Part shown: positions 46,602-59,966 of the stretch, piece by piece
How the letters are laid out: every line of letters starts with the position of its first letter
How positions within the stretch are numbered: position 1 is the first letter of the stretch
From: Sophora flavescens
Taxonomy: Eukaryota > Streptophyta > Magnoliopsida > Fabales > Fabaceae
Direction of reading: 5' to 3'
Length of the DNA stretch: 64,000 nt
Assembly: GCA_030762895.1 (NCBI GenBank)
Contig: CM061062.1
Coordinates: forward strand, 233,791,879 to 233,855,878
Program-made: the position numbers and the translations under genes
The notes under the pieces: model-generated
Told to the model about the DNA's origin: nothing
Database searches by the model: none
What the model saw: the letters and a program-made list of their open reading frames with translations, nothing else

Positions 46602-47665
46602 TTATTCTCTTCTTATGCAATAGAAGCTTTCTTTAGCTAATGGTTTAGTGAAAATATCAGCTAATTGCTTAGATGTGTCAATATATTCAATTACTATATC
46701 TCCACTTTGAACATGATCCCTTATGAAATGATGTCTTATTTCAATATGTTTGGTTCTATAATGCATTATAGGACTCTTAGTTAGATTTATAGCACTAGTG
46801 TTGTCACATTTGATTGGCACTTTTTCTAAGAGAACACCATAGTCAATGAGTTGTTGTTTCATCCAAATGATTTGTGCACAACAACTTCCAGCTGCAACTT
46901 ATTCTGCTTCAGCAATGGTTTCTTACTAAACCAGGAAACTAATGAGTTCCCAAGTAAGTGACAGGTTCCACTAGTACTCTTCCTATCCAACTTGCATCCA
47001 GCAAAGTCGGAGTCAGTATCCTATTAGATTACAAGTTGATCCCTTAGCATACCATAAACCCATGTCTTTAGTTCCTAGCAAGTATTTCATGATTCTCTTT
47101 ACAGGTGTTAAATGAGATTCCTTAGGGTTTGATTGATATCTTGCACACATGCAAACACTAAACCTGATATCAGGCCTACTAGCTGTAAGGTAAAGCAATG
47201 AGCCAATCATACCTCTATATTTGGATATGTCTACTATTTTACCACTTTCATTCTTATCTAAGTAACATGATGGACTCATTGGAGTTGCCATTTCCTTTGA
47301 ATTCTCCATGCCAAACTTCTTCAGCAGTTCCTTACAATACTTTGCTTGGCTTATGAAGGTTCCATCATCACATTGTTTAATTTGAAGTTCCAAGAAGAAA
47401 GTGAGTTCTCCATCATGGACATCTCAAATTCATTTTGCATCATCTTGGAAAATTCCTTACATAAGGAATCATTAGTAGCACCAAATATAATATCATCAAC
47501 ATATATTTGTATAAGCAGTATATTTTGACTTTTTCTTTTTGTGAAAAGTGTCGGGTCAACCTTACCTCTAGTAAAACCTTTTTGTAATAAAAAGTTGCTT
47601 AGCCTTTCATACTAAGCCCTTGGAGCTTTTTTAAGTCCATACAAGGCTTTGGTGAGTTTATAAAT
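46602..47665 (-). pseudogene. pol: G pol 3' part (reverse transcriptase C-terminus and RNase H)
   Basis: Ty1/copia RT and RNase H fragments on the minus strand. YKLTKALYGLKKAPRA is at 47660-47612, where element E cuts the frame. 47393-47013 carries FGMENSKEMATPMSPS, YRGMIGSLLYLTASRPDI and MKYLLGT. 47012-46863 has the DADFAGC-type motif and STSGTCHLLG, with a deletion before IAEAE and an in-frame TAA. 46862-46602 carries CDNTSAINL, RTKHIEIRHHF and QLADIFTKPL, and ends in a stop. Clearly broken. Confidence 0.9.
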
Positions 47666-48971
47666 GACACGTTGTCGTGCACGCGTCAAAAAGAAGAGCG
47701 GTTTGTAAAACTGTAGTGAGGGTGCGACAACTCGGGTATCGTCTCTCGCGGACTCTTGTAGTGTTATTTGCAGAAATTCAGTTTTCTTGGGGGGGGGGGG
47801 GGGGGGGGTTTGGTTTGGTTTGAAATTGATTAGGAAAAACAGAACAAAACAGAGCAAAAACAGAGCAATTTAAGTGGTTATCAAATAAGACAAAGACGAT
47901 CAATCTGCTGTTCGGTTTCCCACTATCATCGGTTCATGTAATTCCATGCCCTAAGCGGATTCTAATCCCTCTTCGATTGTAGCATCGATTAACAAGTGAA
48001 ATCAACGCTATGGGACATATGTTCCTAATTCTGAATTAAGCAAACGGATGAAGCCCTTCGTGAATTAAGCAAACACGAATTGAACGCACGCGAATTAAGC
48101 AAACGCGATTGAGTTTAGGAACATAAAATCATTGAAAATAAATCCACACTAATTCGATACAAACTGAATTAAGCAAACAGAGAATAACGAATAGCATTGA
48201 AAGAGAGAAAAAAATTCAATCGGGAATTACAAGACCTCAAGTGTCGGCGGAAGCCGATTACAGCAGATTAACCTAGGGAGATTAGTTCTCCATAAAAAAC
48301 GCAATACAATCAAAGAAATTCGTAAACAAGGATTAGCAAAAGATGCCCACTAATCTGCCCTAAACAGCAATTATAGCTTCAGAATCTGCTCACGCTCACG
48401 AGGCGAGTAGCTTCTCGCGAGGCGAATATTAACATGGCGCCAGTTCAAATTTGGGATCTCGCGAGGCGAGACTTCAAAATCTGGTTTGTCACAGCCGTGA
48501 TTCCTATCACGGCCAGGCCGTGATTACTTCTGACTTTGGGTGCGTATCTGTCATGGTCGTGACCTTCATCACGGCTAGGCCGTGATGGTCTCTGTCCTCC
48601 AGGGTCTTCTCTTCACGCCCGTGATGGTTATCACGGGCTGACCGTGATGCTTTCTGACTTCCAGGCTCGCGAGGCGAGGCAGAGAAGATGACAATTCTGG
48701 CACAGGCTGGTCTCCAGTCTCGCGGGGCGAGTACTTCCAGTATTGCAATTTCCACTGTTTCCTTCATTCCCTGGACTCTAAGTTAACCTGAAAACATGAA
48801 ATAGCCATAAGTGCTTTATTTGACTCAAAACTGGATAAATTACCCTAAAACTACTTAAGGGACTCAAAACCTTGCTTGAGGACAATCAAGTCTAATTTGG
48901 TAAGCGATATATATTTGGCACAAAACCACGTTAATACTAGTCATAAAACTAGATGAGCCAGAGGCTTATCA
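47666..48971 (-). repeat. E 3' LTR
   Basis: A 20-G run lies at 47789-47808. Five CTCGCCTCGCGAG-like words and three ATCACGGCC/GGCCGTGAT palindromes lie at 48388-48730, upstream (minus strand) of TATA-like CTATAATTG at 48369-48376. Confidence 0.85.
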
Positions 48972-50457
48972 AAATACCCCAAACTTGAACTTTGCTTGTC
49001 CCCAAGCAAACTAAAACTCAAAACGACTCAAGACTTGGCAAGCTCAAAGGATTCAGTCAATTTCACACACATTTCAAGCAATTCATCAAAACAATTTTCC
49101 TTCAATGTTCCCCCCTTTTCAACAAAGTAATCCCCACAATCATTTATTCTGAACATTTGAGAATTTCATCATTCAAACAATCATTAATCTAAGCAGGGGA
49201 CCCAAGTTACACACAAAAGGGAGATCACCAAATTCAAACAATCGCCTTCCTCACAAGGGCATGTAATATTTCACTCATTCGCTCAATTTGTCTAGGCTAT
49301 CAACATTTCACTCAACTTCACTTTTAAGGGCACTTCCCATGAATTTGATTTTCATCTCAGACAAGGTTCCCACGAAAACATGCATGCAAAATCAAAAGGT
49401 CTTTTAAAGGTTGTAATGGGGCCTGGCTAAGGGTAGGATATACAAAGGAACTAGGCTTAAGTCCCTAGGAACTAAGAGAGCATGAAGCTTGTACATTATT
49501 TTTTTTTTTTTACTCTAATTCCTTTTTCCATTTTTTTTTCTTTCTAGTGCTTTGGGTGGCTACACCTTTTTCCTTTGACACCCCTTTTTTTTTTTTGCCC
49601 CTTTTCTTTTTGGCAAATCTTTCTTTTGCAACTCTTTTTTTTTTTTTTGCCTTTGGCTTCAACCTTTATATTTTTTCTTTTCTCACCCCAGAATGACATA
49701 TCACTGTAGCCACCCCAAACTTACTTTCTTGTAACCATTCTCTTGCTGGGCTTCCATGCTCTCCTAATCCTAAGATCGGGTTAACATGTTTTCCAAATTT
49801 TGGCTCATAATATGAGGTTATCAAGAACAACAGGCTAATCAGGCTCAATAGGGCTAACTAGGGAACATGCATTTGGGATGGTTCAAATTAGGCCAAGTAG
49901 TTAATTCAAAGAAAATCTGCCTAAATCATCTGATGCAATCACATAAACATGCAAACCAAGTAGAGACTCAAGCAAATTCGGGAAAGTGCAACTTGAAAGT
50001 GATTCACACAGTTAAAAACATGTTGGAGGCTCAAATCCTCACCTGGACATTTTTCGCAAATTGTTTGACCGAGATTCAATCCCTAGTGTGTGCACCCCTT
50101 CACCCCAAACTTATCATAAATCATGCAATCATAATAAAATATCTCAAAGTTCAATTTTCAAAATTTTTTCACATGGGGATCAGTTTTCAAATTTTACAAC
50201 CTAGGGGGAATCATCAACATAAATCATGTAATCAATCTGTGCTACATCAACAAAACCCACCAAGCTTGCTGACACAAGACTCATACACATGCTCTTGAGC
50301 TTCTCAAATTATTCAAGAGCGAAAAGGAAACACAACAAAAAACACAAAACAAAACAAAACAAATGGTTCCCTCCCCCACACTTAAAACATGCATTGTCCT
50401 CAATGAAACAACATAAATATAAAAACAGAGTGAGGGAAAGGAAAGGGTGCTCCTTGA
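48972..50457 (-). other. E 3' non-coding interior
   Basis: No gene. It matches 14750-16241 of element B. Poly-T/poly-A stretches at 49497-49680 produce only low-complexity frames. Confidence 0.75.
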
Positions 50458-52403
50458 TCAAGTTGCAGTGTAGGTGGGCTCTCCCAAGGAGAGCTCCTCA
50501 ACAGTAGCATCCTCAGGCACCGAGCTCTCATGGAATAGCTTCAGTCGCTGCCCGTTAACCTTGAATGCCTTGTTGCTACCTGCACTTTTAATCTCTACTG
50601 CACCATGAGGAAAAACATTAGTAACAACAAATGGGCCAATCCACTTGGACCGAAGTTTCCCAGCCATCAATTTCAGGCGGGAGTTAAACAGTAAGACCCG
50701 CTGACCCACCGAGAATTCCTTCCTAGCAATCATCCTATCATGGAAATGCTTGGTTTTCTCCTTATAAATCCGAGAGCTTTCATAGGCTTCTAGCCTAAGC
50801 TCTTCAAGCTGCTGAAATTGGAGTTTCCTTTCAATACCGGATTTTTGCATTTCCAAATTACAGCACTTGACCGCCCAATAAGCACGATGCTCAACTTCCA
50901 CAAGGAGATGACATGCCTTACCGAATACAAGCCTAAAGGGGGACATCCCTATTGGCGTCTTGAAAGCGGTCCTCTGAGACCAAAGTACATCTTCTAGACG
51001 GCGGCTCCAGTCCTTCCTCTTCGGCTGCACCACTTTCTCTAAGATCTGTTTGATCTCTCTGTTGGAGATCTCAGTCTGGCCATTGGTCTGGGGATGGTAA
51101 GTAGTGGAGACTTTGTGCACAAATCCATACTTCCGGAGTAGAGCTTCCATGGTGCGGTTGCAGAAGTGAGTGCCCTGGTCACTTATGATGGCACGAGGTA
51201 TGCCGAACCTGCAAAAAAATATTGGACCTAACAAAATTTACAACAACTTTAGAATCGTTAGTCCTAGTGGGGATAGCTTCCACCCACTTTGAAACATAGT
51301 CAACAGCCAAAAGGATGTAGAGAAAGCCAAAAGATGCAGGGAAAGGACCCATAAAGTCGATTCCCCACACATCAAACACCTCACATAAGAGCATAGGTTG
51401 CTGAGGCATCTCACTCTTGCGAGTGATGGCTGTACCTGCTATTTGACACTCCTTACAAGTCCGGTAAACCTCATAAGCATCTCTGAAAATGGTGGGCCAG
51501 TAAAAACCAGAATCAAGGACTTTTCTTGCAGTCCTTTGTGGCCCAAAGTGTCCCCCTACTTGAGAGGCATGAGAAAAGTGCAAAATAGACTCAATCTCAT
51601 AGTCGGGGACACATCTCCTAATCACCTGATCACTACAAAATTTCCAAAGAAATGGATCATCCCAAACATAGTACTTGGCATCACTCTTTAGTTTGTGGAT
51701 TTGTGACCTAGTTGCTCCTATCAGAAAGACACCAGCAACTAGGTAATTAACAATGTCGGCAAACCAAGGAGTAATGCCATGCAACTGTAAAAGCTGCTCA
51801 TCAGGAAAGTCATCCTGAATGGGGGAAGGATCCTCATCCCTCTCTATCCTCCCAAGTGATCAGCCACTAAATTTTCAGCTCCACTCTTGTCCTTTATCTG
51901 CACATTAAACTCTTGGAGCAACAACATCCACCGAATCAACCTTGGCTTTGCTTCTGGCTTCTTCAACAAGTATTTCAGAGCTGCATGGTCGGTGAAAACA
52001 ATAACCTTGAAACCTAGCAAATATGATCTAAACTTATCAAGAGCAAAAACAACAGCTAGAAGTTCCTTTTCAGTGGTGGTGTAATTAGACTGTGCAGCAT
52101 CTAAAGTCCTAGAGGCATAGTAAATAACATGGGCAGCCTTGCCCACCCTTTGTGCCAGGACCGCCCCCACAGCATAGTTAGAAGCATCACACATGAGCTC
52201 AAAAGGGAGGGTCCAGTCAGGGGGCTGGATGATGGGGGTAGAGGTCAATGCCCTTTACAAGAAGTCAAATGCCTTCTTGCAGTTGTCATCAAAATTGAAC
52301 ATGGCATCATTCTTCAGCAAGTTTGACAGAGGAAGAGCTATCTTGCCGAAGTCCTTTATGAAGCGCCTGTAGAAACCTTCATGACCAAGAAAAGAACGAA
52401 TCT
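50458..52403 (-). pseudogene. pol: E pol: RT end, RNase H, integrase (Athila-type)
   Basis: Reading on the minus strand from 52403: the RT thumb (FYRRFIKDFGKIALPLSNLL), an in-frame TAA near 52257, and RNase H at 52248-51844 (ELMCDASNYAVGAVL, TTTEKELLAVVFALDKF, FTDHAALKYLL). After a frameshift near 51850 comes the integrase zinc region (HFSHASQVGGHFG, CKECQ) and core (GIDFMGPFPAS, VDYVSKWVEAIPTRTND). After another shift near 51210 come SDQGTHFCNR, HPQTNGQTEISNREIK and the C-terminal GKLRSKWIGPFVV, to the stop at 50458. At least three lesions inactivate it. Confidence 0.9.
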
Positions 52404-55400
52404 TGTAAAACCCTCCCTTGGGCATTACCTTCTAAACACGTGCGAAAATAAAATTAAAAGATAAGTTGATGGTGCTTTCGGAAAATAATTTATATAAGTA
52501 CATAAGTGTCTGAAATTGGGTGTAAAATTTTTTTCTTTTGTCACGACTCCACACCTAAACCATAATCAACCCACAAACTTACTATCATAGCTTGGCAAGC
52601 CTATTTAATTTAAAGGATATACTTAAATACAAGATAGTAGTTTTACAAAAATTTCGACAGAGTCTCCTCTGTAATTCGGACATCCCAAATAAAATAACAC
52701 CTGTTAAAATGATTACATTTTCACTCCAGAATTCTAGCTACACTAAATTCAACCAGGCATCAATACATAAAAATAATAGTTATAGCCATAAGCTTTACAA
52801 AACCAAAAGAAATAGATTAGATTTTCATTCAACAGATAGGCTCTCCGAGCCTCAAACGTTCCATTATAAAATAAAGGCTCTCTGAGCCAAACTCATACAT
52901 ACTATCAAAATAATCTAAGTCTTAACCCTAAGCTGGTCGTTCTAAGAGTTATTCCGCAAGTAATACCTCATCAAGCAACTAAATCTAAGTCTCTGAGTGA
53001 CTTAGACAGACTCCTCTGCACCATCTGTGTTAAAGTACCCAGGGTACAATATCGAACTTAGAAAAATCCTGAAATGTGTGTGTAAGGGTGAGACGCCAAT
53101 ATATGGTTTTAACACAATAACTAAATGCGCGACACCACATAACACATATACATTTACCACACAAGCATTTATAAACTAATAATTTATCAATGGGTTCTAC
53201 ACCCCAAACGTCATCGTTTAAAATTTATGCATGAACACTTCAAAACATCATGTAAACATTCATACCTAATCTCCGGAGATCCCCAACGTCATTTAAAATG
53301 AGCTGATCAGGCTCGATTGCCAAAAGAGGCACGTCGATTTTTTTCATTGTACGTCGATTGCCAAGGGCACAATGAACACGTCGATTTCATGAATATCATA
53401 AGATACCATGATTCCATTGTACGTCGATTGCCCAAAGGCACAATGAATACGTCGATTACATGGATATCATAAAATACCCTGATTTCATTGTACGTCGATT
53501 GCCTTGAGCACAATGAATTTCAATGTACGTCGATTGCCCAAAGGCACAATGAACACGTCGATTTCAGGAATATCATAAAGATACCATGATTAACAAATAC
53601 GTCGAGACATGAATATCACCAAGATATCATGATTAACCTCATAGGCACGTCTGCCGAATATGCATGCAAAACATTTTATTCTCGTCATTTTTCTTTGTGT
53701 TCGATCTTTCCTTTGCCGAACCTCAAAATGGCTTACGACTCACATAGTTTTAAAACACCTTTAAAACTTTTATCACAACACAGGACCTCACCGTCCGAGT
53801 GCTCAATCACGACACCTCTCGACCGGTGCACCAGTCTTAGGTTCGTGGTACAAGAAACATCTTCAATGTTTCAACATGGTATACCTCATGTATACAATAT
53901 AGGCCCTCAAAGTCCAAATGACTGAGTCCATCACAACACAGAACCTTAGTACCCCGACGTCTCGGTTACTAAGTTCCACACCACTTTTAACACTAAATCA
54001 GTTTTGCTTTCATAAATTCTTTTTCCAAAATTGGAAATTCATCAATAAAATCCTTAAATAATAAAACTTGGTTTTCACAAATGTGAGTCACTTGAGGTTT
54101 TAACTTCCTTACAATATGTACTGCCATTTCAAAATACTTACCTTCTACGTTTTTCCAAATCTGTCATCAATTATCACTTTTAAAGCTTCTCAAGCCAAAA
54201 CATAGTTTTTCCACGGAAACAATTTTCTAAAATCATGATTAACTTCTTTTCAATAATTAATTTCATAAAATAACTTTGTATAATATTACAAACTTTCTTA
54301 CATAAAAATTAGCAGTACTTAAACATTTTCACAATTTCGCTCTCATTGTGACTCAAGTTACTTTTACACTAATAAATCATCATCATCAAAACTCCTCATT
54401 TTTCCAAAATAATACTTTCCACCACTATTATATTCCAACGTTTCCCATAAAACATTGAATATAATTTACACAGCTTATTAAAGCTTTTATCTGATTAGTC
54501 GGTTGTGCACTGACCACAGTCAGGCTTCTCAAACAACACTCACAAGCAACATTCAACAACTATCAAAGTTATACCACCAAACAAATCATGCATCATACCA
54601 ATATCATATACAAATAATCAAATAAGTTAAAACAGATCATCCAACACAACATAAACCACATAATCAGATAACCACAACCACATCAATTATACATACTACA
54701 CAACAAGCAAATGGTTATTGAGAAAAATCCATCAGGCAAGCTCCCCTTACCTTTGAAGACAAGTAAAGGATCCTCGTCCTAATGCCCACGTTAGCTCATA
54801 TCTACTCCATCAAGCAAGCATAGCCGTGTCCAAACGTCTCAGAGAGTATATCCAACATCGCGCAACAACCAGAAATCAAGAAATCAATTTCACATAATCA
54901 AACACATATTCTAACTTTATCTAAACACTTATTCTAATTACCAAACAAGGTTATTTTTAAGGAAAATCATGTTTGAAGCTCACGCTTCCTAATACCCTTT
55001 TAGGAAACTTTGTTTTGATTAAAAGATCTTGAAAAAGAACTTTGGAAATCATCCATTAAGAGTCCTAATTGCACTAAATCATAATTAACTTCACAAAAAC
55101 ATACCCAAATTTAAATCAAATTAAATTGGGGTTTTAGGGCTCCTTATTAAAATTTAGGGAAAACTCATAATAATGAAATTGGTTTAGGGAAACACAAACT
55201 CACAGTCCCAATCTCATAAAACAACCTTAAATTTCAAAATTAAAATCTGAAATCAAAGGGTTAGGGTTAGGGTTTCAAATCAGATTTTGGGGGTTTTGAA
55301 TCTGAGACACTTAGAGAGGTTTTGACTCACCCAAGCTTGAAAACAACTTGAAGGTGGTGCTGTGGTGCTCCTTGCGGCGGCGAACGGCGGCCATGGCGGA

Positions 55401-56284
55401 GGACGGCGGTGGATCAAGGTTCTACAACAACCATGGACAAAAGAGATGAGAGAAAACATAAAAGAAGGAGATTCAACACTTAAGGGTGGTAGAACCATCA
55501 TGAACGGCGGTTAAGGGAGCTTACCACGGCTGGGAACGGCGGTTCTGACGCGAGACAGCAGCAGCCGTGGCGAGGAATGGGTCGTCTGCTCTCGCCGTGC
55601 GGTGGCCGAACTGCGGCCTCAGGGGTGGTCGCGCGACGGAGAAGAAGGAAGGAAGGAAGGTGGGTGATGAAGATGATGTTGAGATGGGAGGAAGAAGAAG
55701 AAAAGAAAAGGAAGAAAGAAAGAAGAAAAAGTTGCAGAGAAGGAGAAGAAAAAAGAGAGATGGCGTCGAGAATGAGAGAGAGAAAAGTGAGGAATTTTCG
55801 TTTTTAAACTAGTTACTTAGTGATAGGTACAAAATGAGTGATAAATATTAGTCCTAAAATAAACATGTTTTTACTTTTTAGAATCTAAAAATAAAGATTG
55901 ATAAGGATATGATTTCGAAATTCAAATTAGAGTAAAGATTAATAATTGAACTGATCCACTAAGAAAATACTCAGTACAATATTTAATCTCCGAAAATTAC
56001 CAAACCAAAATATTCTTAACTCTAAAATTAAATAGAATAGGAATATGAAAATACTTTTCTCTTAATCATATTATTTAAAATATTTTTCTGTACTGGTTTA
56101 ATAGTGACAATAACGTAATTATTGTCTAGTAAGCGTGCATTCACTGAACTAAGTCAGTGCTAACGCACCCAATAAAATAATTTGAAGAGAGTAATTTAAT
56201 TACTCAGACTAAACCACATAACATAATAAACTTAAACATCCAAATAAAATAATTAATCCTAAGTGTAAAAACTAGGGTGTTACA
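52404..56284 (-). repeat. F LTR, left copy
   Basis: 3,881 bp, almost identical to 59967-63843. It holds a 70-bp-period array (53340-53620) and a GA-rich tract (55630-55800). The short open frames (minus 55280-55501, plus 55567-55812) are duplicated in both LTRs and show no known domain. Confidence 0.95.
53340..53620. repeat. Array of CATTGTACGTCGATTGCC modules
   Basis: Starts at 53345, 53415 and 53486 (70-71 bp period) plus a half-step at 53521. Each CATTGT is closed by ACAATG about 25 bp later, so every module can fold. The same array occurs in the right LTR (60908-61165). Confidence 0.9.
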
Positions 56285-59200
56285 TTACTACCCCTCTTAA
56301 AAAAATTTCGTCCTCGAAATTTCGTAGCTCAAAACTAAAGAGGATGTTGTAATCATACCTTAACTCTAAAATCTTGCTTTGTATTCTCATCGCTTCATTC
56401 CTTTTATCTACAACACTATAACAGAATCAATTCTTATGCCATTCTATTTATCCTCGAAACTTTTCACTACCGCATTCTCTCCACTACCTTGATATTTCAT
56501 CTTAGTCTATTACACTTTAAAGAACAAAACCAATGCTAAATCTCTTCACTTCTCAATATAGATCAATTTGAATTCAAATTTTCTAAAATATCTAACTTTC
56601 ACAACTAACATCAAACCCCACACTAACTTTACCATAACATCAATTAACCTTCTACTCAAGAGATGCAATCATAGTCTTAGTCCAATTGGGCTTAGTCTAC
56701 TCTTCTAGTCATATCAAATTTACACTTTTCTAGTTTCCAATCAAAACATCATACATTCCTGAATTGCACATGATAAACTTTGCGCCAAGAACCTAAGAAA
56801 TTCAATCTTATTGAAATTGAATCTTACCACATCCATCATAATTCGTTCTCTTATTAATTCCACTTGAATCTTTTGCCTACTTCGATTTCATATCCTCCAT
56901 TTGCCTCTCATTTTCAATTTGATTCTCAAGCCCCGTTAGTATCCCTGATTTAAGAAATTTCATATGCACCTTTACCCTATTGTCCAAGGAAAATACACAA
57001 CTTCTAACAATTCCTCCATTCGAAGACTTAGCTCTATCACTTATACAAGGAAGTGCTTGTATCCTATCTGCCCTTATCTTATATATTTGCAACCGAGAAA
57101 AGATATTATAAAATAGAGGTTTCTCTAAGGCCATTATCCCTAAGAGTTGAACCAAAACAAAGACAAGAAATCCAGATGGACACTCCCTAATGGCAATCTT
57201 GAATTTAAAATATCTAGTTTCCACTATGGATCATCAACCACATTTTTACCCAAAATAAGACCTCAAAGATTATAAACATTTCATCATAGCTTATTACACT
57301 CGAAAGACATAATCAAAACTTAATCACTTCTTGCCTCCAAATTAGTCTGCTAACAAAACTTCTTCCACACCTTATCCTCACAACGAATGTCAAGTTCAAC
57401 ACTAACTTTACTTTACTGCATATATTAACTTTCAACCCAAAGCACACAATTGTAATCTTAATTTCCTTTGAACATATTCCACCACTCCAAATTATATCAT
57501 AATCATTCATTTCAATCTTAAAGAATACTACTACATTTCTCCATGCAACTACAACCAAAAGGAATCACTTCAATTTGAATTATCCAAAATCATAATTCTT
57601 AAACTTTTCTAACAACTTAGTTTCACTCAAGAACTTCTCTTTACTAATTCCATTTAACTTAAGGAAAACTACCATATATATTTTTCCGTTAATCCTCGGA
57701 TTCACTAAGTCAATATTAACCATAATATTGATTACTACTCTAAATTCCTTTAATGATATATCTACCTTGATCATAAAGTCCATTGTAATCATCTCACTCA
57801 AAAATGTTGAACTTAAGGGTTCTCATAATACCATTCACATCTATACACTAACGAAACTCCTATCAACTCTGGTTCGTCCTACCATAGAGATGACAAAAAT
57901 TAGGTACCACACTATTTCCCAGATAACCTGCTAAAATAGGTCACCTCATTCCTTATCCATCCTACTAAGGATGATCAGCTGGACTTAGTCTCAACTTAGT
58001 CCCCAACACTTAAAGTAAACTTAACCGACACACTTTGATAAACTTCCGTTTTTCATCTAAAACAACACTTGAATATACGCTATGAAGTTTGAACAATTCT
58101 CTGATATACTATTTGGTTCACTAACTCTGCTTGTGGATCTTAACTCGAAAGAAGGGTGTAGACTTCACCAGTCGATCAACGATCACTTGAATTCAAACAA
58201 GACTCGTATAGGTCTTCAGAAAACTCATAACAAAGATTGAAGGAATACCAACATCTCAACAAGGAAGGTCTCAATTGTACACCTTGATGTGGAGACATTC
58301 AACTCACGACTGATGAGATAAGTCACACATCGACAACATTTGAAAAGTACATAGAAGTAAAATGATCAATGACGAAAAGTACATTCGAACCGCAACAAGA
58401 CAAGACCTTGGTGATCATAAAAGAATTTCTCAAGAAAAGAAATTTTTCTTGATTCCACTTTCACATTTTCACATAAGCATAGAAAAGAATTCCATTAATT
58501 TAAAGGATATCGGAACATCCAGTATGGAAAAAGATCATTCCATCAGGTTCGTGGGTGTAAAAATGCATGATCAATACACATTTACAAACATGAATCTAAT
58601 AAAGTTCATTCTTCCACAAGAATCTTCCAACGGATTCAAATAATCAAGGAGTGAATAATGTCTAATCCCAAGAGGATTAATTCTTATTCTTAATACAAAG
58701 AATTTACAAAATGATGACTTTCACCTCTATCAAAAATAGAAGTGACGAAACTAAGTTTTACCAAGAAACTTCTGCTATCCCGAAATTATCTGGGTTATAA
58801 CTCAAGAAATAGTCATAACCACTTCTTTCAACAAAGTGTGAAAGTATCCAGACCAATCGATTCCTTTAAACCAATTCACTCAAATGTCTAATACATCGAG
58901 GATCATTTGGAAGTGTGAGTACAACTTCTCACAAACAAAGAAATATATAACTGGAAATTTATGAATCAGCATAACTAATTCATGAGTCTTGAAAGACTGT
59001 AAATTAAAATCAGAAAATATGTCTGACACATACCAACTTCACCGTTGTGATTATTTAATACAATCACAGGATTTGAGAAATAATTGTCAACTGACAAACA
59101 CCAGAGAATCAAAGGGTACAATGAAGAGTTCCTTAATCACGAAACACTCACCCAAGATCGAAAATCCACTCGATTCGCCTTGGTTCCAACCAACATACAC

Positions 59201-59966
59201 GTCTTTCTAGCCAAGCTTAGTATAACCACCTTGAATTTGGGTACGATTCCGGACAACTTAATCAATCGATCAAACATGCAAAAGGTTGATCCTTCCTCAT
59301 AAACTGAGTTGACGGTGCAAAACCTTAGATAGCTCCAATCTGGTACTAACTCGTCTTCACGTCGATCCTTGAGTAGATAACAACTCCTCGCAATTAATTT
59401 ACCAAATCAACTACGCAAGTTAGAGAATACTTATTCCTAATTCGTCCTTTTACCTAGTCGTCAGAAATCTAGACGGTAACACGAACCTCCACACAACGTT
59501 GGTGCTTCACAAGAAAAACACTCGATCTAACAAACGATTCAGACCACCGATCGAACTCGTTTCAATCTTTGTAGGCAACATCCTACACAAAAGAACAGAG
59601 ATCTGACCGCATCCCGAAACTAGATCAATCAAAAATCAATGTCCTTTGCTAACCATAAACCTAGAATATTTCCAGGAAACACTCCCGGAAAAATCCTTTT
59701 ACACAAACACCTTGTTTCGAATGTCTGACACGATTCGCTAAATAATCGAATGTCATATTCGAACCCAAGTAACATTCAAGATCTACGGTCTCCCCAGATA
59801 TAAAATCCTTGGAAAAACCATTAACAAAACATATACTTGTGCGTCAACACACATTGCTTCATCAAGAAACAATTCAAACAAGAACCAACCAGAGATCACA
59901 CAACAAAAACTTAACAGACCTATTCCCCAAAGATCCCGAAAGACTCGACCAGCTCTGATACCACAA
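56285..59966 (-). other. F interior, non-coding
   Basis: No gene. A CGAGGACGAAAT box next to the PPT matches element A at 22940, linking F to Tekay-type chromoviruses. Open frames are all under 120 codons and AT-biased, with no gag, protease or RT motif in either strand. Confidence 0.8.
59952..59963 (-). other. F primer binding site (tRNA-iMet)
   Basis: The minus strand reads TGGTATCAGAGC, the exact plant tRNA-iMet complement, 3 nt inside the LTR edge at 59967. Confidence 0.9.

Larger units (their letters stand above)
42650..47665 (-). mobile_element. Element G: Ty1/copia remnant arranged pol-LTR-gag
   Basis: On the minus strand the order is: 3' part of pol (47665-46602), spacer with an ATCGAT-word array, a TATA box and basic ORF (45985-45423), an LTR (about 45430-43790), PBS (43776-43787) and gag (43739-42650). 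Pol thus lies upstream of an LTR whose other side leads into gag. Either two copies share one LTR, or two copia elements abut. It is cut by D on the left and by E on the right. Confidence 0.7.
47666..52403 (-). mobile_element. Element E: Athila-lineage Ty3/gypsy, 3' half
   Basis: Minus strand. The 3' LTR is 47666-48971 (starts TGATAAGCCTCTGGCTC as in B), the PPT GTTTGGGGTATTT abuts 48972, then about 1.5 kb of non-coding interior, then integrase, RNase H and the RT end to 52403, where F interrupts. The 5' half lies beyond F and the window. Integrase motifs (KWVEAIPTRTNDSKVV) point to the Athila lineage. It is inserted in the copia pol of G. Confidence 0.9.

Noticed and set aside
55258..55277. 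Interstitial telomere repeat (GGTTAGGGTTAGGG)
   Set aside because: Only two to three units, not the plant TTTAGGG register throughout, and duplicated with the F LTR (62818-62837).
55280..55812. Open frames in the F LTR (minus Pro/Ser-rich; plus Glu/Lys-rich)
   Set aside because: Low-complexity products of GA-rich and GGCGG-rich DNA; the plus frame differs between the two LTR copies by small indels, arguing against coding.
57313..59302. Possible decayed pol inside the F interior
   Set aside because: I looked for RT (F-DD), RNase H and integrase (HPQTDGQ) motifs on both strands and found none; a sensitive profile search could still show remnants.
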